Positions 7,774 through 14,682 are shown, counted from the first letter of the stretch. The stretch is 20,357 nucleotides of DNA from UBA11475 sp045593005 (GCA_045593005.1 JAZNVV010000063.1:1-20357), one strand, 5' to 3'. The notes: generated by a model from the sequence alone, not told the origin. Made by a program: numbers and translations.

Positions 7774-7797
7774 TCCTTGTGGTCAAAAAAGACCTAT

Positions 7798-7820
7798 AAC
7801 GGTGTTGTGAAAAGCGACCA
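7798..7820 (+). repeat. 23-nt 3'-UTR repeat element, copy after fucI
   Basis: The sequence AACGGT GTT GTGAAA AGC GACCA lies 24 bases after the fucI stop and ahead of the hairpin at 7868-7898. A GGTC-AAAAAA-GACC mini-hairpin (7781-7794) precedes it. It is in inverted orientation relative to the copy at 4997-5019, so the two bracket the araC-fucI unit. Confidence 0.7.
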
Positions 7821-7867
7821 TTTTACAGTATTTAAAATAATAAAAACATAAAAATTACAAAAAAATT

Positions 7868-7898
7868 TGGCAGGGTAGTATACTTGATTACCCTGCCA
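7868..7898 (+). terminator. Hairpin after fucI, probable terminator
   Basis: TGGCAGGGTA (7868-7877) pairs perfectly with TACCCTGCCA (7889-7898). The following T-tract is weak (TTTGTATT), so termination may be partial on the plus strand. It separates fucI from the prmA promoter. Confidence 0.65.
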
Positions 7899-7916
7899 TT
7901 TGTATTAAAATAATAC

Positions 7917-7948
7917 TTGATTTTTCAAATGGATTTTGTTATTATAAT
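7917..7948 (+). promoter_or_regulatory. Candidate promoter of prmA-mtaB-HIT
   Basis: TTGATT (7917-7922) is followed at 17 bases by TATTAT (7940-7945); a perfect TATAAT lies at 7943-7948 but at a 20-base spacing. One of these probably drives prmA, whose ribosome site AGAAGG is at 7962-7967. Confidence 0.6.
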
Positions 7949-7972
7949 ATAAATAAATATTAGAAGGTTATT

Positions 7973-8911
7973 ATGAAGTTTACCGAAATTACAATACATA
8001 CAAATACAATCGGCTCTGAACTTATATCAGATATTTTATGGACTTACACCGATCAAGGCGTCGCTATTAGCGATATTAACGACGTATTAGAACTTGATAA
8101 AATGAAGAAAGGGACGTGGGATTACGTTGATGAAGAACTGTTAAAAAACAAATCTTCCGACGTGCTTGTAAAAGGTTTTGTGCCAGCTGATGATACTGAA
8201 ACGGTTGCTAAAATTGAAAGAGAAGTTTTAGCGTTGCCAAATAAATTAGATTTTTATATAGGAACGCTTGAAACAGTCAAACGTGAAATTGAGGGCGACG
8301 AGTGGCTTGAAAAATGGAAGGAAAATTTTAAGCCTATTCATATAGGAGAAAAGGTCGTTATTTGTCCAGAGTGGATTGACTATAAACAGCAGGACGGCGA
8401 AATTATAGTTAAGCTTGACAGCAATATGGCTTTCGGCACAGGCGAGCACGAAACTACGTCTATGTGTGTGGAAATGATTGCAAAATATCTTAAATCAGGC
8501 GATACGCTTATCGACGTTGGTTCGGGTAGTGGTATTTTAGGAATAACGGCGTCAAAACTTGGGGCTAAAAGGGTAATTATGACCGATATAGACGAGTGTG
8601 CGACGACGGCTTCTGAACACAACGCAAAACTTAACGGTGTTACTAACGCTGAAATTTATCTTAAAAACTTACTTGACGACGTTACTTTAACAGGCGACGT
8701 AGTCGTTGCAAATATTATGGCAGAAGTTTTAATAGGATTTTCGCAAGGGATAATTGCAAACGTTAAAAAGGGTGGAACTGTAATTTTAAGTGGAATATTA
8801 ACGTCTAAAAGCGACGCAGTTAAAAACGCTTACGTTAGCGCTGGTTTTACACACGTTGAAACTAAAATAAAGGGCGAATGGTGCGCTCAAGTATATAGTA
8901 GGGACAATTAG
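7973..8911 (+). CDS. prmA: Ribosomal protein L11 methyltransferase PrmA
   Basis: The 312-residue protein has the small N-terminal substrate-recognition domain of PrmA (about 1-90), the linker WLEKWKENFKPIHIG, and a Rossmann-fold methyltransferase domain with the PrmA signature NMAFGTGEHETTSM (about 151-164), motif I LIDVGSGSGILGI (179-191) and VVANIMAEVL (about 244-253). It trimethylates several residues of ribosomal protein L11 using S-adenosylmethionine. It is the first gene of a cluster with mtaB, one base upstream. In many Bacillota prmA follows dnaJ and is followed by rsmE and mtaB; here rsmE is absent and the araC-fucI pair separates it from dnaJ. Confidence 0.96.
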   Translation: MKFTEITIHTNTIGSELISDILWTYTDQGVAISDINDVLELDKMKKGTWDYVDEELLKNKSSDVLVKGFVPADDTETVAKIEREVLALPNKLDFYIGTLETVKREIEGDEWLEKWKENFKPIHIGEKVVICPEWIDYKQQDGEIIVKLDSNMAFGTGEHETTSMCVEMIAKYLKSGDTLIDVGSGSGILGITASKLGAKRVIMTDIDECATTASEHNAKLNGVTNAEIYLKNLLDDVTLTGDVVVANIMAEVLIGFSQGIIANVKKGGTVILSGILTSKSDAVKNAYVSAGFTHVETKIKGEWCAQVYSRDN

Positions 8912-8912
8912 T

Positions 8913-10154
8913 ATGAAAGTTTCAGTTTTCACGCTGGGTTGCAAAGTAAATCGTTCTGAAAGCGATTCTATAATGAAAAAACTTTCACAAATGGGCTATG
9001 AAGTGACGGACGAACTTGAATATGCCGATTTATACATAGTAAACACTTGTGCCGTTACTAGTGAGGCTGAAAAAAAATCACGGCAGGTGTCTGCAAGAAT
9101 ATCGGCAATCAATCGTAATGCAAGGGTAATTTTTACTGGTTGCGCCACACAAAATTCGCCGGAAAGTTTTATAAATAAGGAAAACACTCAACTTGTAACG
9201 GGTACTTTCAAAAAGGGTAAAATACCCGAACTTTTATCGGAATACGGTGTTAAAATAGCCGACCAAAACAACGTTTTTGAAGAACTTTTGCCGGCTGAAA
9301 GTTTAAGGACGAGGACGTACGTAAAAATTCAAGACGGATGTAATAATTTTTGTTCGTACTGCATTATCCCCTATTTAAGGGGTAGAAGTCGCTCCCGTTC
9401 GCCAGAAAGTATAATTGAAGAAATTTTAAATACCAAACCACTTGAGTGCGTGCTTAACGGAATAAATATATCAGACTATCATTATTATAGCGACGACCTT
9501 GCTTCGCTTATTGAAAAACTTGCAGTAGTTGACACTAGGATTAGACTTGGTTCGCTTGAGGTTGGCGTTATAAACGATAGGCTATTAACGGCGCTAAAAA
9601 ATCTAAAAGATTTTGCACCACAATTTCATTTGTCTTTACAGTCGGGTAGTGACGAAGTGCTAAAAAAGATGAACCGTCATTATACGACTGCCGATTATCT
9701 AGATAGGGTAAATTTGATAAGAAAGTATTTTCCTAACGCAGGCATTACTACCGATATTATAGTAGGTTTTCCTACTGAAACGGAAGACAATTTTAGCGAG
9801 AGTTTAGCCTTTACAGAAAAGGTTGGATTTTCGGATATTCACCCCTTCCCGTACAGCAAACGGACGGGAACGGTAGCGTCAAAGTTGACCGACCTTGATA
9901 AATCGGTAAAAAAAGAAAGGCTTAAAAAAATGCTTGATAAAAAGGGAATTTGCCGTGATAAATTCCACAATTTACAAATAGGTAAAACCCTTTCCGTTTT
10001 AATTGAAACGATTGAGGACGGTTACGCCGTAGGGTATAGTGAAAATTACGTGCGCGTATATTTGGACGGCAAAATCGCAAGTAGAGAAAAATTTTATTCC
10101 GTTACGGTAACTAGTTTATTTAAAGACGGCGTAACGGGTGTTATAAACAAATAG
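8913..10154 (+). CDS. mtaB: tRNA (N6-threonylcarbamoyladenosine(37)-C2)-methylthiotransferase MtaB
   Basis: The 413-residue radical-SAM enzyme has the three-part layout of the methylthiotransferase family: an N-terminal UPF0004 domain with cluster cysteines Cys10 (TLGCKVN), Cys46 (VNTCAVT) and Cys77 (FTGCATQ); a radical-SAM core with CNNFCSYC (Cys143, Cys147, Cys150); and a C-terminal TRAM-like segment. TLGCKVN and the cluster context fit the MtaB branch rather than MiaB or RimO. It adds a methylthio group to t6A37 in ANN-decoding tRNAs. Start ATG 8913 lies one base after the prmA stop, so translation is coupled. Confidence 0.93.
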   Translation: MKVSVFTLGCKVNRSESDSIMKKLSQMGYEVTDELEYADLYIVNTCAVTSEAEKKSRQVSARISAINRNARVIFTGCATQNSPESFINKENTQLVTGTFKKGKIPELLSEYGVKIADQNNVFEELLPAESLRTRTYVKIQDGCNNFCSYCIIPYLRGRSRSRSPESIIEEILNTKPLECVLNGINISDYHYYSDDLASLIEKLAVVDTRIRLGSLEVGVINDRLLTALKNLKDFAPQFHLSLQSGSDEVLKKMNRHYTTADYLDRVNLIRKYFPNAGITTDIIVGFPTETEDNFSESLAFTEKVGFSDIHPFPYSKRTGTVASKLTDLDKSVKKERLKKMLDKKGICRDKFHNLQIGKTLSVLIETIEDGYAVGYSENYVRVYLDGKIASREKFYSVTVTSLFKDGVTGVINK

Positions 10155-10162
10155 GAGATATT

Positions 10163-10504
10163 ATGGAAAACTGTTTATTTTGTAAAATTATCGCAGGGGA
10201 AATTCCTGCTAAAAAAATGTATGAAGACGACGATATGTTAATATTTTGCGATATTGATCCAAAAGCGCCAAAGCATTATCTTTGCGTTCCAAAATCGCAC
10301 TTTAAACTTTTATCTGAAATGACTGACGAGCAGGCAACAATGCTTAAAAATTGTTTCAAAAAAATCCCTACGCTTACAAGTTTATTAGGACTTGAAAACG
10401 GTTACAGACTTGTTATAAATCAAGGCGACGACGCAGGTCAAACGGTATTCCACTTACACATACATATTCTTGCAGGCAAAAAGATGGGGTGGACACCAGC
10501 ATAA
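10163..10504 (+). CDS. HIT-family (HinT-like) nucleotide hydrolase
   Basis: The 113-residue protein is the size of HINT proteins. CLFCKI (Cys4, Cys7) plus SHF (His46) fit the zinc site, and the active-site histidine triad HLHIH is at 97-101. Relatives hydrolyse adenosine phosphoramidates and acyl-adenylates; the physiological substrate here is unknown. The ribosome site AGGAGAT (10153-10159) overlaps the mtaB stop codon, so it is cotranscribed. The prmA-mtaB-HIT-rpsU order is common in Bacillota. No clear terminator follows. Confidence 0.93.
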   Translation: MENCLFCKIIAGEIPAKKMYEDDDMLIFCDIDPKAPKHYLCVPKSHFKLLSEMTDEQATMLKNCFKKIPTLTSLLGLENGYRLVINQGDDAGQTVFHLHIHILAGKKMGWTPA

Positions 10505-10565
10505 TTTATTTACGGCTTAAAATTAACCATAAAAATAAAAAAGTTAAAAATAGGATAAAAAACCC

Positions 10566-10594
10566 TTGACTTAAACGTTTAGGTTATGTATAAT
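10566..10594 (+). promoter_or_regulatory. Promoter of rpsU
   Basis: TTGACT (10566-10571), a 17-base spacer and a perfect TATAAT (10589-10594). The start is predicted near 10601, giving a leader of about 58 bases with a small hairpin. Confidence 0.87.
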
Positions 10595-10607
10595 AAATTA
10601 GCAAAAT

Positions 10608-10622
10608 CGCAAATAATTTGCG
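10608..10622 (+). other. Small hairpin in the rpsU leader
   Basis: CGCAAA (10608-10613) and TTTGCG (10617-10622) form a 6-bp stem with a 3-base loop at the 5' end of the predicted rpsU mRNA. Further down, CCTT (10635-10638) can pair with AAGG (10644-10647) inside the Shine-Dalgarno sequence. It may stabilise the mRNA or modulate translation; evidence is structural only. Confidence 0.4.
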
Positions 10623-10658
10623 TGCTACTAAACGCCTTGGGCAAAGGAGGGTTGTCAA

Positions 10659-10838
10659 ATGTCAGTTGTTAGAGTTGGTGAAAACGAATCAATCGATAGC
10701 GCTTTAAGAAGATTTAAAAGAAAATGTTCAAGAGACGGCATTATCGGTGATTTACGTAAAAAAGAATTCTATGAAAAACCTTCCGTAAGAAGAAAGAAGA
10801 AGGCTGAAGCCGCAAGAAAGAGAAGCATTAAAGGCTAA
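10659..10838 (+). CDS. rpsU: Small ribosomal subunit protein S21
   Basis: The 59-residue basic protein reads MSVVRVGENESIDSALRRFK..., then the S21 core with RRFKRKCSRDGIIGDLRKKE and FYEKPSVRRKKKAEAARKR, ending in RSIKG. S21 binds the 30S platform near the 3' end of 16S rRNA and takes part in initiation. It has its own strong promoter, an excellent AAAGGAGG site (10643-10650) and its own terminator, so it is mostly an independent transcription unit despite lying in the mtaB cluster. Confidence 0.97.
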   Translation: MSVVRVGENESIDSALRRFKRKCSRDGIIGDLRKKEFYEKPSVRRKKKAEAARKRSIKG

Positions 10839-10854
10839 TCTTAATAGGCAAACT

Positions 10855-10895
10855 AAACCCACTAACGATAAATTTATGGCGTTAGTGGGTTTTTT
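10855..10895 (+). terminator. Intrinsic terminator after rpsU
   Basis: AAACCCACTAACG (10855-10867) pairs perfectly with CGTTAGTGGGTTT (10880-10892), followed by a run of T to 10895. Strong stem and tail. Confidence 0.93.
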
Positions 10896-10925
10896 ATTTA
10901 AGTGTGTAAAATAAAGGGTAAAATT

Positions 10926-11330
10926 ATGAGCGAAAAATCGTTAAAGCAGTACGCAAAAGAGGCAAAACGCCGTCTAAAATCAGGGTTTTGGCAAAGTTAC
11001 AAAAGTGAAGTTGAACAGCGCAAAAAACAGGCCGTAGAGGACGGTATTGCCGTGTCGAAAGTTGTCGAATATTATAACGAAGAACAACGCCGTCGGACTT
11101 CTAATAACGAGTGTGCTGATGAGGAGTTTTATAAAAAAGTCAAAAAACTTTTAGACGAATATGGCGAAACGGACGACATTATAGGTAGGCTTACTGATAA
11201 AAAATATTTTTCGGAATTGAACTATGAACAGCGACAAAAATATTCAATGGAACTATCATCAAAATATCTTATCGCTCTTGAAAGATATAATAAAGAGAAA
11301 AACATAAAATTGATAAAGTCGGCAAAGTAA
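10926..11330 (+). CDS. Unrecognised charged helical protein downstream of rpsU
   Basis: The 134-residue protein is very rich in Lys, Glu, Arg and Tyr and is predicted to be mostly helical (KQYAKEAKRRLKSGFW at the start, EQRKKQAVEDG in the middle), with no signal peptide, membrane segment or cysteine cluster. I do not recognise a family. The ATG at 10926 is preferred because AAAGGG (10913-10918) lies 7 bases ahead; an in-frame GTG at 10902 would overlap the rpsU terminator region and lacks a site. No clear promoter exists, so it probably relies on readthrough past the rpsU terminator. In many Bacillota yqeY follows rpsU; this is not a YqeY sequence. Confidence 0.75.
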   Translation: MSEKSLKQYAKEAKRRLKSGFWQSYKSEVEQRKKQAVEDGIAVSKVVEYYNEEQRRRTSNNECADEEFYKKVKKLLDEYGETDDIIGRLTDKKYFSELNYEQRQKYSMELSSKYLIALERYNKEKNIKLIKSAK

Positions 11331-11377
11331 AACGTTTTATTTGATTAAGCGTTGTATTAAACAGAATAATTTACAAT

Positions 11378-11409
11378 AAAAAATCGCAACTTTTGTTGCG
11401 ATTTTTTTT
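11378..11409. terminator. Bidirectional terminator between the 134-aa gene and sepF
   Basis: A 13-bp stem is built on AAATCGCAAC (11381-11390) and GTTGCGATTT (11395-11404) with a TTTT loop, extended by AAA/TTT pairs. T-runs occur on both strands, so it can end both converging transcripts. Confidence 0.92.
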
Positions 11410-11426
11410 GTCATAAATATTAAATT

Positions 11427-11449
11427 TGGTCAACTTTCACAATACCGTT
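11427..11449 (-). repeat. 23-nt 3'-UTR repeat element, copy after sepF
   Basis: Minus-strand reading AACGGT ATT GTGAAA GTT GACCA, starting three bases after the sepF stop codon and followed by the bidirectional terminator. It shares 20 of 23 bases with the copy at 4997-5019. Confidence 0.7.
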
Positions 11450-11452
11450 GCC

Positions 11453-11779
11453 CTATTTTATGTTTATACCCGTTGGGCTTAAAAGATAAACTGAAGGTGA
11501 AGTTTCGGTTATGCCACCACCTAAAGCGTAAATAGCGCCTGATAAAAGGTCTAAAACCCTTATTTTAGTAGTTTCCTTAACCATAGTGAGATAAACCATA
11601 ACTTGATTGCCTGCTTTTAAGTCGTCAATCATATTTTCAACGTCGCCATAGCCTTTTGGGTGATAAACGGATAAAGGCCCGTTTTTAATTGGTGCTTCGC
11701 CTACAACCCTTGAAGTAGCGTCAAAGCCGATAGTGTTATCGTCATTTGGTTTTTTGTTGAATAAATTAAAAATACCCAT
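11453..11779 (-). CDS. sepF: Cell division protein SepF
   Basis: The 108-residue protein has an N-terminal MGIFNLFNKK amphipathic membrane-binding helix, a short linker, and the SepF core with VYHPKGYGDVENMIDDLKAG, RVLDLLSGAIYALGGGI and a final SVYLLSPTGI. In Gram-positives SepF binds FtsZ, bundles its filaments and anchors the Z-ring. It is shorter than Bacillus subtilis SepF (about 150 residues) because the linker is short. It lies three bases after yggS on the same strand, as in the ylmE-ylmF pair of Bacillus. The 23-nt repeat lies directly after its stop. Confidence 0.94.
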   Translation of the reverse strand: MGIFNLFNKKPNDDNTIGFDATSRVVGEAPIKNGPLSVYHPKGYGDVENMIDDLKAGNQVMVYLTMVKETTKIRVLDLLSGAIYALGGGITETSPSVYLLSPTGINIK

Positions 11780-11782
11780 AGT

Positions 11783-12472
11783 TTAATATACCTTTTTAGT
11801 GTAGTCGCGTTCGCCAAAAATCCCCGTGCCAACGCGTATCATATTACTTCCGTTATTTATTGCAATTTCGTAATCGCCCGACATACCCACCGATAAATAT
11901 TCGAAAGGGTAGCCCTTAAGTACAAGTTTATCATAAATCTGGCGCAAAAGCAAACAGTTTCTTGTCAAAACCTCATTGTCTTTTGTAAGAGGTAGCATTG
12001 CCATAAGCCCTTTGATTGAAATGCCTTCAAAACGGCTAATTTCACTCACGGCGTTTTCAACTTCGGTAAACGAAAAGCCACCCTTGCTGTCCTCTCCACA
12101 GTTAACTTCAAGCAAAACGTTAGTTATAACGCCTTTTTTAACCGATTGCAATGAAATTTCTTCAGCAAGGTCGACGCTGTCAACCGAATGTATCAAAGCG
12201 ACGTTGCCAACAAGATATTTAACCTTATTTTTTTGCAATCTACCTATAAAGTGGTAGGTTAACCCGTCTATTTTAGAAGTTTTGTCCCTAAATTCTTGAA
12301 CTTTGTTATCGCCAACGTTTTTAAGCCCTAAATCGCGCGCTGAAATAATATCAACGGTTTCTACGTATTTAGTAGCGCCTATAAGTGTTATAGGCTCTCC
12401 TAAATTATTGCCGTTTTCAATTTGTTTATAAATTTTTTCAAGATTGTTTTTGATAATCGATTTTTCTATCAT
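11783..12472 (-). CDS. yggS: YggS/PROSC-family PLP-binding protein
   Basis: The 229-residue protein matches the PLP homeostasis family: the cofactor lysine is Lys35 in LIGATKYV, followed by YHFIGRLQKNKVKYL, LIHSVDS, LLEVNCGEDSKGGF, GLMAMLP, LSVGMSGDYEIAI and RVGTGIFGER. It binds pyridoxal phosphate and influences vitamin B6 and amino acid pools; no enzyme activity is established for the family. ATG 12472 is chosen because the upstream in-frame TTG at 12508 falls in the -35 box and would add residues MKLFPVRSIIIS that the family lacks. No ribosome site precedes the ATG, matching the predicted leaderless start. Confidence 0.94.
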   Translation of the reverse strand: MIEKSIIKNNLEKIYKQIENGNNLGEPITLIGATKYVETVDIISARDLGLKNVGDNKVQEFRDKTSKIDGLTYHFIGRLQKNKVKYLVGNVALIHSVDSVDLAEEISLQSVKKGVITNVLLEVNCGEDSKGGFSFTEVENAVSEISRFEGISIKGLMAMLPLTKDNEVLTRNCLLLRQIYDKLVLKGYPFEYLSVGMSGDYEIAINNGSNMIRVGTGIFGERDYTKKVY

Positions 12473-12479
12473 AGAAATA

Positions 12480-12508
12480 ATTATACTACGGACGGGAAAT
12501 AATTTCAA
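12480..12508 (-). promoter_or_regulatory. Promoter of yggS-sepF (leaderless)
   Basis: On the minus strand, TTGAAA (12508-12503), a 17-base spacer and TATAAT (12485-12480). The ATG begins 7 bases after the -10 box, so transcription should start at or within a base or two of the first codon. Confidence 0.82.
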
Positions 12509-12541
12509 GCAAATATCACGTTTAAGGAAAAATGTTGCGCC

Positions 12542-12562
12542 TTTATAATAAAATATTATAAA
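12542..12562. repeat. AT-only palindrome in the yggS / membrane-protein divergent region
   Basis: TTTATAATA (12542-12550), AAA, then TATTATAAA (12554-12562) form a perfect 9-bp inverted repeat. Each arm contains TATAAT reading outward. It could be an operator or a spare promoter element, or chance in AT-rich DNA. Confidence 0.35.
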
Positions 12563-12588
12563 ATTTAACGGATATTAGGTTTATTTGA

Positions 12589-12617
12589 TTGAAAAATATT
12601 TTTTTATAGTGTAATAT
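12589..12617 (+). promoter_or_regulatory. Candidate promoter of the 12654-20357 gene train
   Basis: TTGAAA (12589-12594), a 17-base spacer and TAATAT (12612-12617). The start is predicted near 12624, about 30 bases before the chosen ATG at 12654. Confidence 0.6.
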
Positions 12618-12653
12618 ATTCTTAAACCTTAAATGATGGTTATGGAGAAACTA

Positions 12654-13943
12654 ATGGCAAAAAAGAACGGATTTTTTAATAAACTTATAGTTGGAACGGA
12701 AAAAACGGAAGATTACGTAAAAGGTACGCTTCCGACAAACCGTTGGGAACTTTTTTGGGACGTTTTTAAAGGTAACGTTGTAAAACTTATAGGCTTAAAC
12801 GTTTTAATAATTTTAATGTTTGTAGCCGTGTTTGCAATAATTATTTTTAAAAACGCTTATATTTCCTCGGCAGGTCAAATTCAAAACTTTAACCAGCCTT
12901 TCGGTACGGGGTATCCTGCCGTGCCTGAATTTGTTGGAATGGATGCACAGATAAACCTTATGGCAAATATGCAGTTTTTAAGATTTTTGCCGTTAGCAAT
13001 GCCTATCGTTGCGTTAGGACTTGCAGGTGGGGCGTATATTTTGCGAAATATGGTTTGGGGCGAAGGTGTGTTTATAGCATCAGACTTTATTAGGGGTATT
13101 AAAAAGAATTACGTCGTTTGTTTTTTAACTGCCGTTATCTATTCTTTAATTTTTGTATTTCTATCTATTTTGTCAGATTATGCAAACGTGCTGAAACAAT
13201 CTAACCCTAATATTGCTTGGCTATTTACTGTGTCGCAAGTGTTTATTTGGGCGTTTATAGTTTTCTTTTTGATTATGGCTATATATATGGTTACGATGGG
13301 CGTTACGTACGAACTTAAATTTTTCGCCCTTGTTAAAAACGCCTTTTTATTAACGATAGGCTTATTCCCAGGCAACGTTATAATTTTAGTAGCGTCGTTT
13401 TTGCCGTTTGTATTTATGTTGTTTGGTGGAATTATTTCGTTTATCGGTATATTCGTTATGATTTTATTGTCCTTCTCGCTAACCTTCCTTATTTGGACGG
13501 TTTATACGCAATGGGTATTTGATAAGCATATTAACGTTAACCTTCCTAAACAGTATCGTAACCGTGGCGTATATGAAAAACAGACGGCTACAAATAAAGA
13601 AGAACTTGAAAAATACAAGAGAACTAAAAAGTTCTCCGACTTAACGTCAAGACCTATTAAACCGATTGACGACGACATTGTTATTGATGAACTTCCACAA
13701 TCGTTTAGAAGGGAAGACATTGAAAGACTTAACAAGCAAAAAGAAGTCATGCGTAAAGACGTAGACGATTACGTTGCAGAGCATTATAACGACGAACAGT
13801 ACGTTGAAGCGCGTAAGGCGCTTGCACAGCAACAAAGCAAGCTTGACGCCGAAGAAAACGAACGTATGTTAGAAATGACTAGAATGGAACTTGAAGGTAA
13901 AAAAGTCAAGAAAAATAAAAAGGGCAAAAAGAAGAAAAAGTAA
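12654..13943 (+). CDS. Polytopic membrane protein with charged C-terminal tail
   Basis: The 429-residue protein begins MAKKNGFFNK and has about six membrane segments (roughly 44-65, 110-131, 153-173, 190-213, 228-250 and 258-285). A cytoplasmic tail of about 140 residues follows, with acidic and coiled-coil-like stretches (about 350-415), ending in a poly-Lys run. The motif ELFWDVFKGNVVKLIGLN followed by membrane helices resembles the DUF624/YesL group, but that assignment is tentative. ATG 12654 is chosen over 12633 and 12642 because GGAGA (12644-12648) lies just ahead. It leads a train of tightly spaced genes; function is unknown. Confidence 0.85.
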   Translation: MAKKNGFFNKLIVGTEKTEDYVKGTLPTNRWELFWDVFKGNVVKLIGLNVLIILMFVAVFAIIIFKNAYISSAGQIQNFNQPFGTGYPAVPEFVGMDAQINLMANMQFLRFLPLAMPIVALGLAGGAYILRNMVWGEGVFIASDFIRGIKKNYVVCFLTAVIYSLIFVFLSILSDYANVLKQSNPNIAWLFTVSQVFIWAFIVFFLIMAIYMVTMGVTYELKFFALVKNAFLLTIGLFPGNVIILVASFLPFVFMLFGGIISFIGIFVMILLSFSLTFLIWTVYTQWVFDKHINVNLPKQYRNRGVYEKQTATNKEELEKYKRTKKFSDLTSRPIKPIDDDIVIDELPQSFRREDIERLNKQKEVMRKDVDDYVAEHYNDEQYVEARKALAQQQSKLDAEENERMLEMTRMELEGKKVKKNKKGKKKKK

Positions 13944-13952
13944 GGTTTAATT

Positions 13953-14669
13953 ATGAAAGCATATTCGGCAATCGCTAATAATTACGAATATTTGCAAAAA
14001 GATTACGACTACGACTTATGGTCGCAATACGTAATAGAAAAATTAACTTTTGCACCTAACAAAACGGGTGTTGACGTTGGTGCAGGGACGGGGCTTATAA
14101 CACGCGCGCTATATGATGCAGGATACTTTGTTACAGGCACGGACGTCAGTTATGAAATGTTAAATTACGCCACTTCCGTTTCCGACGGTAAAATACCTTT
14201 TATTTATCAAAAAGCCCAAAATTTTTCTGGGTTTTCGGGGTTGGGGTTTGTAACTGCCGTTAACGACGTGGTTAATTATCTTTCCCCAAAAAATGCCGTT
14301 AAGTTTTTCAAAAAGGTGTATTCTTCTCTAGCAAACGGTGGGGTGTTTATCTTCGACGTTTCGTCAGAGTATAAACTTAAAAACGTGATAGGCAACAACA
14401 CCTTTACTTGTGAAGACGAAAAGGTTTCGTATATTTGGAACAATTATTCGTCGGGAAATAAAATTTATATGGATTTAACCGTGTTTACGTTAAACGACGA
14501 CGGAAATTATTTGCGAAGGGACGAAAGTCACGTTCAATACGTACACACGAAAGAATTCATATCTTCTGCATTAAAAGAAATAGGTTTTTCGATTAAAGTG
14601 GAAGGTGAATTTGGAAAAAGATTATCTAAAAAGACTAACAGATTTACATTTATTTGCAAAAAGATATAA
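13953..14669 (+). CDS. Class I SAM-dependent methyltransferase
   Basis: The 238-residue Rossmann-fold methyltransferase has motif I VDVGAGTGL (40-48), an acidic motif II TGTDVSYEML, motif IV AVNDVVNYL and a post-motif GGVFIFDVSS. It resembles the YqeM-like group of small-molecule or tRNA-type methyltransferases, but the substrate cannot be read from sequence. The ribosome site AAGG overlaps the stop of the preceding membrane-protein gene, 9 bases away, and the antiporter follows 13 bases later, so cotranscription is likely. Confidence 0.88.
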   Translation: MKAYSAIANNYEYLQKDYDYDLWSQYVIEKLTFAPNKTGVDVGAGTGLITRALYDAGYFVTGTDVSYEMLNYATSVSDGKIPFIYQKAQNFSGFSGLGFVTAVNDVVNYLSPKNAVKFFKKVYSSLANGGVFIFDVSSEYKLKNVIGNNTFTCEDEKVSYIWNNYSSGNKIYMDLTVFTLNDDGNYLRRDESHVQYVHTKEFISSALKEIGFSIKVEGEFGKRLSKKTNRFTFICKKI

Positions 14670-14682
14670 GGACACGTAGAAT

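Noticed and set aside
7580..7810. 76-codon plus-strand open frame overlapping the end of fucI
   Set aside because: It lies out of frame within highly conserved FucI sequence and is a Cys/Val-rich shadow with no ribosome site.
10902..10925. GTG start eight codons upstream for the 134-aa protein
   Set aside because: No ribosome site precedes it and it abuts the rpsU terminator, whereas the ATG at 10926 has AAAGGG at good spacing.
12473..12508. Upstream TTG start that would lengthen YggS by 12 residues
   Set aside because: The TTG coincides with a TTGAAA -35 box at ideal spacing from TATAAT, has no ribosome site, and adds residues absent from the family.
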